Source: Lentinula raphanica (taxonomy: Eukaryota > Basidiomycota > Agaricomycetes > Agaricales > Omphalotaceae). From it: a DNA stretch of 64,000 nucleotides. A program made the translations under genes and the position numbers. A model generated the notes under the pieces. The model made no database searches. It was not told where the DNA came from and saw nothing but the letters and a program-made list of their open reading frames with translations. Location of the stretch: assembly GCA_027919835.1 (NCBI GenBank), contig JANVFP010000001.1:1054001-1118000 (forward strand). The letters are read 5' to 3'. This document shows, piece after piece, positions 1-10,803 of the stretch. Numbering within the stretch: position 1 is the first letter of the stretch; each line of letters opens with the position of its first letter.

Positions 1-101
1 AATGTTATTGGTGCTCAACGAACTCTCATCTCGCTGAGTTTACCACTGCCTTCAGCCGGTGCGCTTTTGATATGTCTTCGCTTTTGCTTTCCTCATATTC
101 G

Positions 102-305
102 TACTTGACGTCCACTACACATATTGAAGGCCACACTACATAGTATCGATTCCTTCGCATGGTCTTCTGTGATGAAATAAAGCGTAAAAACATGATAATC
201 TACTTGACGTCCATAACTCTACACATATTGAAGGCCACACTACATAGTATCGATTCCTTCGCATGGTCTTCTGTGATGAAATAAAGCGTAAAAACATCAT
301 AATCG
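102..305. repeat. Tandem duplication, about 100 bp x 2
   Basis: Positions 102-200 and 201-305 are near-identical direct copies. Both begin TACTTGACGTCCA and end AAAAACATSATAATC. The second copy carries a six-base insertion near its start and a few substitutions. No coding capacity is seen. Confidence 0.9.
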
Positions 306-395
306 TTCAAATATCGTTCATTCGTACTCGACCGTCTCCGTATATCTAAATTTCACATGAAAGGTTCACGAAACGTCCGCGTCATCATGGGCAAT

Positions 396-458
396 GTCAA
401 TGTCATCAATTGGAAAGTCAATGTCATCAATTGGAAAGTCAATGTCATCAATTGAAAA
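396..458. repeat. 21-bp minisatellite, three units
   Basis: Three consecutive units of GTCAATGTCATCAATTGGAAA; the third has one substitution, and a partial fourth unit follows. Because the period is divisible by three, it makes a spurious open frame. Confidence 0.9.
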
Positions 459-857
459 GTCAATGTGCCCTCATTGCAAGTGTCAGTCTCTACCCCCGAA
501 CGATGAGTCCTTTTGTACAAGTCTGGTGTTCAATGACCGCCGTAGAAAGTCAGTGTATCACAACTCAAAGTAAACTGAATTATGAGAAGAGTGGATATGG
601 GCAACTCCTTTCTGGGTAGTCATGTATCGTTCACGCTGAGTACATGCTGATTATATCTCAGTCAAAAGTCAAAGTTGAATGTCTATTCGAGTAACAGTCT
701 ATAGTAAGAAGTCTATGTTGTTGTTTTGAGTCGGAAGTAATCGGTTGCATCAGCTAAAATCAGTCGATGTCAATGTCAAAAGTGTGAGAACGAGTCGAAG
801 TCGAATAAAGTCCCAGATTTAATTTCATACTCATCGACGTATTTCTTTGGATCAATC

Positions 858-3149
858 ATGCGACTTCTCGTCTCGTCTTTTTTCTCTTCACACCCAATCG
901 CCGTCCTTTGTCTCGCCGTCCTATTCAGCAACAATGCTGTTTTCACTCGCCCGGTGTTAAACCAGGAGCTGGGGCATCTACTTTCTCCCGATCTCTCACC
1001 CGGTGAGTAGGCCCTGCTAGGCTTACCATTTGAACATTGACGAATCCCGCTACAGCCATTCATCTATCAGAGATCCGCGACGCCAAAGGACAGGGCACAG
1101 GGGTCAGATTTCTCGAGATAGGCCCTAAATGTTTTTGCAAGAATCAACAGGCCGTCGCAGACTCTGATGAACCACCAACCGCAATGCCAGGGTCGAAACC
1201 TATTGGCTATGCTTACTTCGAGTCAGAAGCCCATAAAGATATAGCCTTCGCGGAAGCGCATGCCTATGCAGAACGATTCCAGTACTCGAAGCTTGAACCG
1301 GGTCCCTTTGATGACTTGACATACCTGGACGATGTGATGGAATATCTCCATATGACGTCCGGCGTGATCGATGATTACACAATGGAGTTTTGGAAAGGGG
1401 AGTTGAAAGCTTTGGGAGGTGAAAGTTCAAGGAATTGTGTTCTAATTAATCATGCACTAATGAACTCACCTGGGATCTAGATGCCATCCCCAACGAGCAT
1501 ACACACCAGAAGCTTGCGGACTCAAATATCTCTGAACTATCACCCCGTGAGTAGGCGCCCTCTTATACCCCTACTTGAGCACGCGCTGACAAGTTGAGCC
1601 GCAGCAATCCTTTTATCGGAACTGCTTGACAACGATGGAAAGGGCACGGGAGCAAGATTCCTCATGATCGGCCGTCAACATTTTTGCAAGGACAAAGCAG
1701 TGGGCAAATCCGAACAACCACCCACACCAGCGTTGTCGCCGGAACTCATTGGCTTTGTTGACTTCTCGACGGAAGAGGAAGGAAGGACGGCACTTGCTGA
1801 AGCACGCGCATATGCAGGAGGAGTCCGGTACCCAACGCCCAAATCGGATCCCCTTAATCACTTGACATTCCTCGACAATTTCATGGAACATCTACATAAT
1901 CGGACACCCCGCGCGATCGACGAGCACACAATGAAGTTGTGGAAAGAAAAGCTGAAGGAGTTGAAGAGTTTGGATGGTGAAAGTAGGTTATCTTCTCATT
2001 CAATATACAGGTATGAACTCATTCTGGAATTCAGGAATCATCCTCAACGAGTACATGAGGCTCTCTCATCCAACCGGGCACGTAGCCTTGCAGATCGGTG
2101 ACAATGTCCTTTCCCTCACTACAACGCCCACCGATAGGTACACTTATATCCAAGGCGTCATTCTTGGTTCGATCAACTTGAAGGACCGAATCGACCTTGA
2201 TGAAGTGCATAAACATGCCAAGTCACATTCGGACTATTGTGGTACAGAAGACAATGTGAAAAGATTCGAGGCGATAGAAAGATTCTCTAGGTCTGGCAAG
2301 ATGTTCAAAGCACTGGCGCAGTGGAAGTATGCCAACAGTGTCATGGATATCTTTGTGACGCAAAAGGCTGTGTCGAAAGAGACGTTTGGCGTGTGGGTCG
2401 AGCTATGTCCAGAACGTATGGATGCCACCATCAAATCTATACATGGCCCCCAATATCTGTCTTCTGCATCGCAAAACAGTGATCCGAACCCAAACCCAAA
2501 GATTGTAGATCCAAATGTTACCGTCAGGCGGGAAGAAGACAAAAAGAGATTGGAAGCTTTAAGCCGTGGTGGTAGGAGATATTCTTATTCAGCATACCTG
2601 AGTCATGCGCTCATTGGGAACTTAGAAATCATCTTCAACGAGCTGCTAAAGTCCAAAAATCCAACCGGGACAGTCTCTGTGCAGTTCGGTGACGAAGTCC
2701 TTTCCTTCGATGCCTTTCCAACAGCCACCGAGGGAAACGAAAGGATCAGATTCGAAAGTCTGGGTTCAGTTAACCGCGACGTCAGCGTCAATTTTGACAA
2801 GGTGCGCAAAAACGCCAAGTCACATTCCAAGTACTGTGGTACGACAGAAGATGTGGCGACATTCATGGCGTTTGAAGAAAAGTCACGACAGTTGGTACCT
2901 TCCTCTCGAGCAAAGATCACAATTGCACAGTGGAAGTTTGCCATCAGTGTTATAGATGACCTTGGGCAACAAGGTTTTTTGTCGAGAGAGGCATTAGAGA
3001 AGTGGGCCAAACTATGTCCAAAACGCTTGCATGGAGTCATCCATTACATCAATCGTACCAACGGAGTTGATCGAAGTGCGAAAAGGACGGCAGGCCAGAC
3101 TGGTAGTGCTGCGACGAGTCGAGATCCCAAAAGGCAGAGGCAGAACTAG
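858..3149 (+). CDS. Secreted protein of four related units
   Basis: Five exons join in phase: 858-1002, 1056-1418, 1481-1546, 1605-1976, 2035-3149. They give about 686 residues. The product starts with a hydrophobic signal peptide (MRLLVSSFF..., about 30 residues). Two exon pairs repeat the same unit: a short acidic segment ending SP, an intron after CACCCCG or CACCCG, then about 120 residues with TGxRFLxIG, a central AxAYA motif and a closing IDxxTMxxWK. The last exon carries two longer, more diverged versions (both with TGxVxxQxGDxVLS, HAKSHS/NAKSHS, then AQWK and LCPxR). All introns are phase 1, as expected if the gene grew by exon duplication. I know no family for it. It is inferred to be secreted. 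Its function is unknown. Confidence 0.75.
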
Positions 3150-3572
3150 TAATGGAGGAGTTAAGGCAAATCCAACAGCCACATCTCATATCATTAACGC
3201 GTACTTATGCCCCTTCTCTCAGCTTCTGGCGGAATTCTTTCCTGTAACAGCGCTCCCGAAACACACCTTCTCCTTGTTAGTGACTATTACCCTTTCTGTT
3301 TGTGAATATTCAATTCATTCTCGTTGTTGACTCATTCCTGAAGTGGAGAAACACACGAAGAGGTATCTAGATTCGCGCGCAAAAGCAAAGCGTGTTGTGC
3401 CAGTTGTCGTGCTACATTTCCGCATACCATGATCTTCTGCCCAAATATCATTAACTATTTCGGCAAGATGAGGTCTACGACTCAAGAACACAGTGAGCAT
3501 CAGTTTTAGCAGAGTACGTTAAGAATGATGATAGGGTAAGACAGCATGAGCCGGCTCTGAATGCCTTTATTA
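3150..3572. other. Intergenic
   Basis: Lies between two convergent genes. I see no gene, repeat or RNA. The short frames here are shadows. Confidence 0.5.
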
Positions 3573-4039
3573 TTATGATTTTGTACTCTTCTGATTGATG
3601 TTAGAACTCTCGTCGTCGTCGTCGTCTACCTCTGATGATGCCAACACCAAGGCTATTAGGGTCATTATAACAAACACCGAGACGAAAATCGGAACCCGTA
3701 AGGATATATGAATGTCGATTGTGATTCGAGCACCCCGCATGACGCGATGTGCGACACTGCTGATTTTATGAACCGCTGCATATTGCGATGCGACTGCAAG
3801 CATTCTTCAATGAGTTTGCACATTGAAATCAGTCCAAATTGCGCACCTGTTGCCGCTGCTTTTTGATAGTAGAACGCCTGCCCAGTGGTAATATTGAATG
3901 ATTTCGTCGGCTCGAGCGTGCCAGGACTCGGTGGTAAGACTGTCAGGTCGTTTACGGAGGTTGGGGCAGCGTGGACGTGTGTGAAAAGAATGTGATGAAT
4001 AAAAATGAAAGCAGCGAACAAGCGAAGAATGGCGAACAT
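3573..4039 (-). CDS. Small secreted/single-pass protein, copy 1
   Basis: Two exons, complement of 4039-3847 and 3793-3573, with a 53-nt phase-1 intron, give 137 residues. The N-terminus (MFAILRLFAAFIFIHHILF...) is a signal peptide ending near HVHAAP. A short luminal part with one NIT glycosylation site follows. Near the C-terminus is a hydrophobic helix (VPIFVSVFVIMTLIALVLA) followed by an acidic tail with five Asp in a row. The gene at 5098-5648 shares the intron position and phase, the RGA...I.I.LR.P motif before the helix, and the orientation, so the two are tandem paralogues. I recognise no family. A small type-I membrane protein is the simplest reading. Confidence 0.65.
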
Positions 4040-5097
4040 TGTCGAGAATATTAGTTGGACACAAGAGCAAGAAGTAGCAGTGATTTTATTGAATAATACA
4101 CGCTTGGAACTCGTTTGGGTGGATTGCGTATACGTTGGCTCGATCGCGCAAGCCGCAGGATATTCTGGAGCCAGGTCCCCTGTTACTCGATTCCTGCCGA
4201 TTGCTCAGGGGTCAAACGCATTATACGATCGAAAATAGGGAATCGGAGAGGGAAAGAGGAGCTATAATGAGTGATCATGACTGAAAAGGGGGCTGCAACG
4301 TCAATACTGGCCCATGCTCTGGCAGACTCTGGCCTGCTCAACGGACGAATGGAGCGGCGGTATGAATCCAGTGAAAGCTTACGATTGGGTGGGAGGTAAA
4401 AAGTATAGGCTCCATTGAGCTCCCACCAATGAGTGTTTTTGCTAGTGAGGCGCGGCGGTATCCCCCGCGAAGAGTGGATCTAGAATGACAACAGCAAAAA
4501 AGGAGCCGATTCATTGATCGGGGCGGACAGGATGGTACTCAGGGAATGGTACCGAAAAAAAAGATGAAGGATTGGGGCCACGATCTCAACCATGAGGGCC
4601 CAGGAAGAATCCACGGGAGATTGATAGCATTGTGTACCACACGGATTACGCCAGTGCAATGTCGACTCGTCTAGAGTCGAAAACGGAAGAGCATTGATGA
4701 TGTGTTTTGGTAATCGAATAATGAATTGCAGGGTTCCTCGAAGTGGTCGAAAGTAAAGTCGGATAAATCACCCGTAGTAGAAAGAGTCATCTGAAGGCCG
4801 TTTCCTTGTTCTTTCCTGGCTACTGGTAACTAAATCGTACTCCCAAACCATGCCCAGTGCTGTCATGGCGAAGTCCATAGTCTGCGTGATTTCGAAAGTA
4901 TCGTTTCGTGAGCCCTATACACGCACGCGTGCACCGCGGCCGGTCGTCGCCCTCTGATCCAGGCCTCACGTACTCATATACCTAACGACATAAGCTGAGG
5001 TTCACCATCTCCTCCCGCTTCTGTGTAAGTGCCGTGAATCGTGATGCCCAAATCATCCTCATCCTAATAGCAGTGCCACAAACGACTTGGCTAACGG
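4040..5097. other. Intergenic
   Basis: About 1 kb between two co-oriented paralogues, presumably holding the promoter of the left gene. I see no further gene or repeat. Confidence 0.45.
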
Positions 5098-5648
5098 CTA
5101 CAGGCTGATCAATGATTTCCGCAAGCATAAGTCATTCTTGGCTTCATCCTTGTTGTCAAAGTCGACGTCGGGTTTTGACGATCGGCACGTCAGATACCAC
5201 CCGAGTGAGATCAAAAGGAAGAGTGAGATGAGAGCTGACAGGGGAATGCGGAGTTGGATGATGATCATGACGGGAGCACCTCGGATGGTACCGTAGAGGA
5301 ACTGTAAGAGAGCTTGGAGGCCCGTCCAGCATTTGATTATATGGAGAGGATGAGCATCTGAAGAATTAGGGTGAGCGATGTTTGGAGATTCACTGGTAGG
5401 TAAAGTTCAATCAAAATCACAGCATTACCTGTTGAGTTCATATCAGCCTCCTCCCCGAGACAATACGATCCGTTGGTCGACATTGCAGAAGGATGCGCCC
5501 GAGGTCCTACTGAGGGTTCGCCAAATCCAGGAAGCGACACAAATTTTGGTTGAGTGGCAATCGGAGAACCATTCGAGGACCAGTTGAGCCAAAACAGTAG
5601 AACGAGGGTGCAAAGTAGACGACGCGTTCGCATAGTGAAAACTGGCAA
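5098..5648 (-). CDS. Small secreted/single-pass protein, copy 2
   Basis: Two exons, complement of 5648-5429 and 5357-5098, with a 71-nt phase-1 intron, give 159 residues; a start at a second Met (5633) would give 154. The product has a signal peptide rich in Leu and Val, a luminal stretch with NSS, NGS and NST sites, and a C-terminal helix (PLSALISLFLLISLGWYL) followed by a charged tail with KPDVDFDNKDEAKND. Intron position and phase, the RGAPVMIIIQLR motif before the helix, and the layout match the gene at 3573-4039. No known family is recognised. Confidence 0.65.
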
Positions 5649-6036
5649 GTCGAAGAAGGAATGAGAGATTTCTCAGCGGGACCCTACTGATCCTTTTATC
5701 GTTGGAGAACAATTGCAATGAGGCAGCGTTTCACCTCGCTTCGCACATAGCTCTCAGGGGCTTCCCGCCTTGAGTTAATAACGGAGAATGTTGGCCTGAC
5801 AGTGTGATTGTGGTTGGATGATCATCGGTATCGATCATGCATCATGAAATGTAACCTTGGCAATTCATGTCAGGTCGATTTGCATTTCGAACGACAACTA
5901 TAATACTGCTAGTGGTCAGTGATGATGAAGCTTGAAGATTCATTAATGTCATTGACATACGATACGGCACAGCGGTCAGAATTACTTACAATTTACTGAT
6001 ACAATATTCCCTTGATTAGTTCCACCGCAAAAACGT
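5649..6036. other. Intergenic
   Basis: Separates the small membrane protein from the 3' end of the CoA-transferase gene. Nothing further is seen. Confidence 0.45.
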
Positions 6037-7789
6037 TCACCCAATGATTCCTGCATCCCTCAACTTCGCCACCTCCTCCGATGACAAGCCCAGCTCATCC
6101 ATCATCACCTCATCTGTATGATGTCCCAGCTCAGGTCCAGCCCATTTCGGCTGCGAATCATACCCTTCCAACACAGGAAACGTTCCCGTCATTTTCAGAT
6201 TCCACCCTGCCTTCCCACTTCCATTCCCATCCACCCACACGTCTTTAATCGCACCCCGAGCCTGTACTTGCTCACTCTCCACGATATCCTTCACAGTGAC
6301 CACCCGACCGACAGGTACGCCTGCTGCAGTCATTGCTTGAATGACCTCCTCAGCTGTACGTCTCGTCGTCCAGGCCGAGATGGCTTGTTCGATAGTCTCC
6401 TGCCGTTCAACTCGGTGGTGATTCTGCTGGTAGGCGGGTCCTGTGAGGTCTGGGCGCTCGACGACTTGCATGAGACGGTTGTAGATGGAGTCACCGTTGG
6501 CGCCGATGACGATGTATGAAGGGACGGTAGGGGCTTCAATGTCGGGAAGACATGGATACGCGTTCGTGGGTACGATTCCGGTTACTGAGGAACCGGATGG
6601 TCCACGAATCTGTCAACGACACATAGATTCAGGCGGGAGAAGTGTAGTAGAAATGGATGCACGAACTTTGCCTTTACGATCATATTCTGGTACGATGCCT
6701 TCCATAAGGTTGAGCATACTGCGATAGAAAGCATATGTCCCTGAGTCGCGTAAGAGAGCACTGCATGATACTCACCTTTCCAGAATGCTGACATCCACTG
6801 TCATCCCTTTGTTCTGACCTTGTTTACGCTTTTCTCGGCGAGCTAACAGTGCCAAAACCTAAAGACACCAACGTTGAGCACGGCGCAACTCGAGACCACT
6901 CGTAGCGAGAAAACTCACAGTACCGAATGCCGCGTGCAAGCCAGCCACAGAATCCCCTAGACTAATATTAGGTCGTACAGGAGGTCCAGAGAGTCCACCC
7001 GTTTCAGGATCCGGGAAGCCATTGATATACCGGAACCCAGATTCGGCTTCGCACACTGATGCATAACCTGGTCGTGGTGCCCAAGGTCCAGTCTGTCCAT
7101 AGCCGCTTACACGCGTGAAGATGAGGGAAGGGTTGTATGGATGTAGAGCTTCCGGACCGAGACCCCATTTTTCGAGAGCTGAGAAGTGTAATCAGGATGA
7201 GAAAGAAGAATGAGTATTGGAGGTCAGCGCACTTCCTGGCTTGAAGTTTTCTATTATCACATCGCTCTTGATTGCTAGCCGTTTGACAAGCCTGGAGCAC
7301 GGACGTTTTGTGTGAAAAATTCGAAGTAGATGCTGAATCAAAAACTCACTCTCGCCCTTCTGGTTTCCTCAGATCAACCGCAACACTCCGCTTGTTCCTC
7401 GCTATACTCCTGAACCAAGGACTTGTTCCATCCACATCTAGCTCTCTCCACACGCGTAACGGGTCTCCTACTTTCGGTGCTTCAATTTTGATGACTTCCG
7501 CACCATATTGCCTAACATCGACACGCGTCAACCGCGTAACAAGAACTTGAGAGCGATTCATTACCCCAGCAGTTGTCCTGCAAATGGACCGGCGATGAGT
7601 TGACCCAATTCTAGGACGCGTACTCCAGATAAAGGAAGATCATCCGCGTTTTGGTTGGTCGATATTGAGCTAAGGGAAGCTCTAGACGGTGGATCAAGGT
7701 TTGTTTCATCGAAAGAGAATACGAAGCGAGCCCGCTCACCGACAAAGTTGACGTTTCGTCGTGGAGAGTGGTCGAGAGAGTTTGAACAT
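6037..7789 (-). CDS. Mitochondrial CaiB/BaiF-type CoA-transferase
   Basis: Eight exons (complement of 7789-7740, 7681-7565, 7511-7350, 7291-7233, 7178-6919, 6858-6776, 6718-6667, 6609-6037) join in phase and give 451 residues. The protein is a family III CoA-transferase: GVRVLELGQLIAGPFAGQLLG near the start, AEVIKIEAP, VIIENFKPGTLEKWGLG, GYGQTGPWA, then SLGDSVAGLH carrying the family's catalytic Asp (about residue 201), and the C-terminal APTVPSY/LGHHTDEVM part. The first 20 residues are rich in Arg, Ser and Thr with no acidic residue, as in a mitochondrial presequence. Length and layout match human SUGCT (succinyl-CoA:glutarate CoA-transferase), so acyl-CoA transfer to a dicarboxylate is likely. 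The exact substrate cannot be read from sequence. Confidence 0.9.
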
Positions 7790-9040
7790 GATCAACGGCA
7801 GGTTGCCTCTGGACACCGGGTGCGGTATTTATGAGGATTCGGATGCAGCGGCCGACAGTCCGTAAAACCGATACCCGAGATAAATTATCGGATTGCAATT
7901 CCATCCTATTGAATCGAGAAGAAGATGCACAACATTGGTAGAACACGTCGATGGCGTTTGAGTGGCTTGAAGAGAAACAGGAGGACACAAAGATAAATTC
8001 GCTAGCTGAAGAGAAGTTGGTCTGGAATCTAGACGTGAAGATGGCCCCAGAAATGATACTCGAGATGACTTGCTATAGATCCCTGTATGTCCGAAACAAG
8101 GGTGTTGGAAGAGCACATTGAAAAGATGTTTTGGGTTATCGGCCGAAACGAAACAGTACCGGCTGGATTACGTAAGGCCATCTATCGGATGTCAGACCGA
8201 TGAACACTGAAGATGCTGAACATGGCTTACTTACCGCGCCCACAAGACACGACATTCAAAGCGGAACCATGGAAAGTCCTTGATTACTATTATTAGTGCT
8301 AGCAAGGCAGGTGCAATCTCCAGTGAGTCTCGTGCTGAACAATGAAGCTCAAGCAAGCTACTGAGTTTTTGCGTGCTCCCAGAATCAGCTCTTGTGTCGA
8401 CGTTCGTCTCCATGGCTTAGAAGATTTGGACGGTTCGCCCAGAGAAAACAGGCCCAGACCTGCCCATCATCTTGTCTTCCAAGTTCAGGTCTGCCGTCTG
8501 TTCAGGTCGACAGCAAAATGAATACCTCATTCAAGTTCATTCATTGGCATAGACGAACTCGTACCTATCCGTGCCAGTCCGTGCCCCTTCATATTCCTTC
8601 ATAATAGCCTTGACGTCGCGACTCGCCGGCTTTTACATTTCCGCTCTCAGCATACCATAGAGTTGAGGGATTTTATCAACCAAGTCGATAGCGGTGGACA
8701 TCTTTCATGGTTTGTTCTAGACAATCCACCTGAACCATTTGGCATTAATGACCCTGATTGAACGCGTTCACAAAGGCCGGGATCCTGATAAGAGTCTTCA
8801 TGGCTCTTCTGAAAGCTATGTACTAGTCCGTTCCTGTGGTGCCGCAGCGAATTTTCGCATAATTCATGTCACCTCGGGACGTTTGCTACCAAGTTCCGGT
8901 AAGCGAGAGTCCTCAGCGTTTCTTTGAAGACCTGAGCTAATGCCAGAGCTATAAGAACAAGCATATCAGAGTGCTAAAACTTCAGCTTCACGGTTCACCA
9001 CCTTTCACCAGTCACTCTTCGACCATCAACCGACCCCGCC
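7790..9040. other. Intergenic, one doubtful small frame
   Basis: On the minus strand 8413-8231 is open (60 codons) and could splice into about 15 further codons at 8179. It contains a hydrophobic stretch (LLALIIVIKDFPWFRF). I cannot match it to a family and do not call it. The rest is the divergent promoter region of the CoA-transferase and the nuclease-like gene. Confidence 0.4.
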
Positions 9041-9611
9041 ATGAGGTAAGTCAATTCACCATGTTCTCATTTCTTCTCGCCGCTGACTCTTCTCTCGAAG
9101 CAACTTGCCAGAGAAGAACCCGATCCTAGAAGCGATCGCCGACTGGGGCGATGCCAACCACGACAAAATCTACGCAGCCTACGCCCAAAAAGGCGGATGG
9201 GAAGGCTGGGTCCAAGTCGAGCTCGCCATCCACCTCGGTAAACACTTCGGAGGCCAAGGCCAATCCCTCACCAGTCGCGAACAATACGTCTACAACGGCA
9301 CAAACCAGAAATGCGATCTCCTCATCGAGACGGCGAAGTATAACGGCGAGCACTTTGTCAACATGTTTGAGCTCAAGTGCGAGAGCTCCGGGAATGCGAA
9401 CAAGTTTAGGACGGATGTTCAGGGGGATTGTACGAAGATTGGGAATGGGGTGTGGAAGTATTCGCCTTGTACGTGGTGGATCATCGGGTTTGGTGTGGAT
9501 AAGGCTGTAGGGGATTTGGTGGTGAAGCATCAGAATTTGCAGGCGTACCATAGGCAGATCAAAGTCGGAAACGGGGCTGTCACACTGTGGTGGGCGAAAG
9601 GGACGAACTAA
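9041..9611 (+). CDS. PD-(D/E)XK nuclease-like protein
   Basis: A five-base first exon (ATGAG, 9041-9045), a 55-nt intron, then 9101-9611; 171 residues starting MSNLPEKNP. The order of residues fits the restriction-endonuclease-like fold: Glu42 in a helix (GWVQVELA), Asp74 (CDLLIE) and Glu92-x-Lys94 (MFELK), followed by DVQGDCTKI and WWIIGFG. These are the usual metal-binding and catalytic positions of PD-(D/E)XK enzymes, so DNA or RNA cleavage is plausible, though the fold call rests on motif reading alone. There is no signal peptide or membrane segment. A decayed paralogue lies at 10144-10630 and a fragment at 16303-16362. It is compact (mini-exon plus one intron) and could be a transferred prokaryotic gene; that is inference. 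Confidence 0.7.
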
Positions 9612-10143
9612 TTGATAGTAGTATTCATATGAAGATTCAAATGTACACAAACTTCGTGCGGATGAGGATGATGAGTCTGATGTCGGCTGTTCAACGAATA
9701 CGATTTCGTTCGAACGTCGACCGCAATGAGTTATTCATCGAGGTTCCGAAATCCCGACTACATCATAAGTATTGAGATGATTCAGTTTCAAAGAGACATC
9801 CACTCGGGCCAAGTACTACTGTCAACAGAGCGTGAAGGCTGAGAGAGCAAGCCAGAATAGTGAAAGTGAAGTCACGCACCTGTAGCGTGGCCGTACGAGC
9901 CATGGGACTCGACAGCCTTAGCAGGTCGTCAAGCCTAGATGCGAAGGTAGACATCAAACCCGTTTGAGATCAGTAACGTTGAAAGAGTACTAGTAGTCCT
10001 TTAATCGAGGCCACCGCGGCGCAAATAAGAGCAAAGAAATCTTGAGATGGAATGAACATCGAAGAACCAACTCCAGCACTGAGTACCGATAGTTGAGCCC
10101 TAGCGTCCTCTTTCGTTGTCGCCATACTGACAGTCCACAGTGA
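9612..10143. other. Intergenic
   Basis: Lies between the intact nuclease-like gene and its decayed copy. No gene or repeat is seen. Confidence 0.45.
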
Positions 10144-10630
10144 TACCAAGAACCCGGGATGGATGCTATTGTAGAATGGGGTAATATGAATCGAGGGAGA
10201 ATTTAAGCAGCGGCGTATGACTCAAAGGGTGGCTGGGAAGGCTGAATCCAGGTGGAGCTCGCCATGTACCTCCCGAAAGTCGTCCGCGAACAATACGTCT
10301 GCGACGGCAACAGCCCTAGAGATGCGACATCCTCCTCAAGACACAGGAATTCCATAACAGCGAGCACTTCGTCAACCTATTCGAGCTCAATTACGAAAGC
10401 TCGGGAAACGCGGACAATTTCAGGACGGATGTCAGGAAAGACTGCGAGAAAGTCTCAAAAGGTGGCTGGACAGATGCTAACAGTACCTGGTGAATCGTAG
10501 CGTTTGGTGTTGGGCAGGACATCTCGGATTGAGAGGTAGTGAGGCCCGAGCAGACGCAAAAGTTGCAGAAATATAATAGAGTAATTGATTTAGAGGATGG
10601 CTGGAGTGTGAAGCTTTTACTGGGCTATGG
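10144..10630 (+). pseudogene. Decayed copy of the nuclease-like gene
   Basis: Aligns along nearly its full length with 9110-9611, for example KNPxxxAIxxWG, KGGWEG, QVELA, REQYV, HFVNxFEL, ESSGNAxxFRTDV and VAFGV. It is broken by several in-frame stops (TAA in the AxYA region, two TGA replacing Trp codons, another TGA near VVRPEQ), by a deletion around the GGQGQSL segment and by frame changes. The catalytic ELK is ELN here. No start codon or mini-exon equivalent is visible. It cannot make the protein. Confidence 0.85.
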
Positions 10631-10803
10631 GTCGTCGATTTGAGCAGTCGAGCTTGCTGTAATGAGCTCTGACTGTCTGCTTTGGAATGATTGTGTACAA
10701 TTTGGAGAATATCGCAGCGCATACATACATCATGAAGGAGACGAAATGGAGTTGAAAGGGAGGGAAGGTGGTAGTAGCAAATGAAAACTGACGACCAGCT
10801 TAG

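Larger units (their letters stand above)
1..857. other. Gene-free left edge
   Basis: No convincing gene. The stretch holds a roughly 100-bp tandem duplication (102-305) and a 21-bp minisatellite (396-458), listed separately. The 69-codon open frame at 410-619 is mostly translated minisatellite and is not called as a gene. The last 100 bp precede the start of the secreted-protein gene at 858. Confidence 0.6.

Noticed and set aside
396..458. CRISPR-like array
   Set aside because: Units are directly adjacent with no spacers, and the organism is a eukaryote.
7829..8116. 95-codon minus-strand frame as upstream exon of the CoA-transferase
   Set aside because: The short exon at 7740-7789 joins in phase and gives a proper presequence; the longer frame would not connect.
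9126..9650. 174-codon minus-strand frame
   Set aside because: Fully antisense to the intact nuclease-like gene, which has motif, paralogue and splice support.
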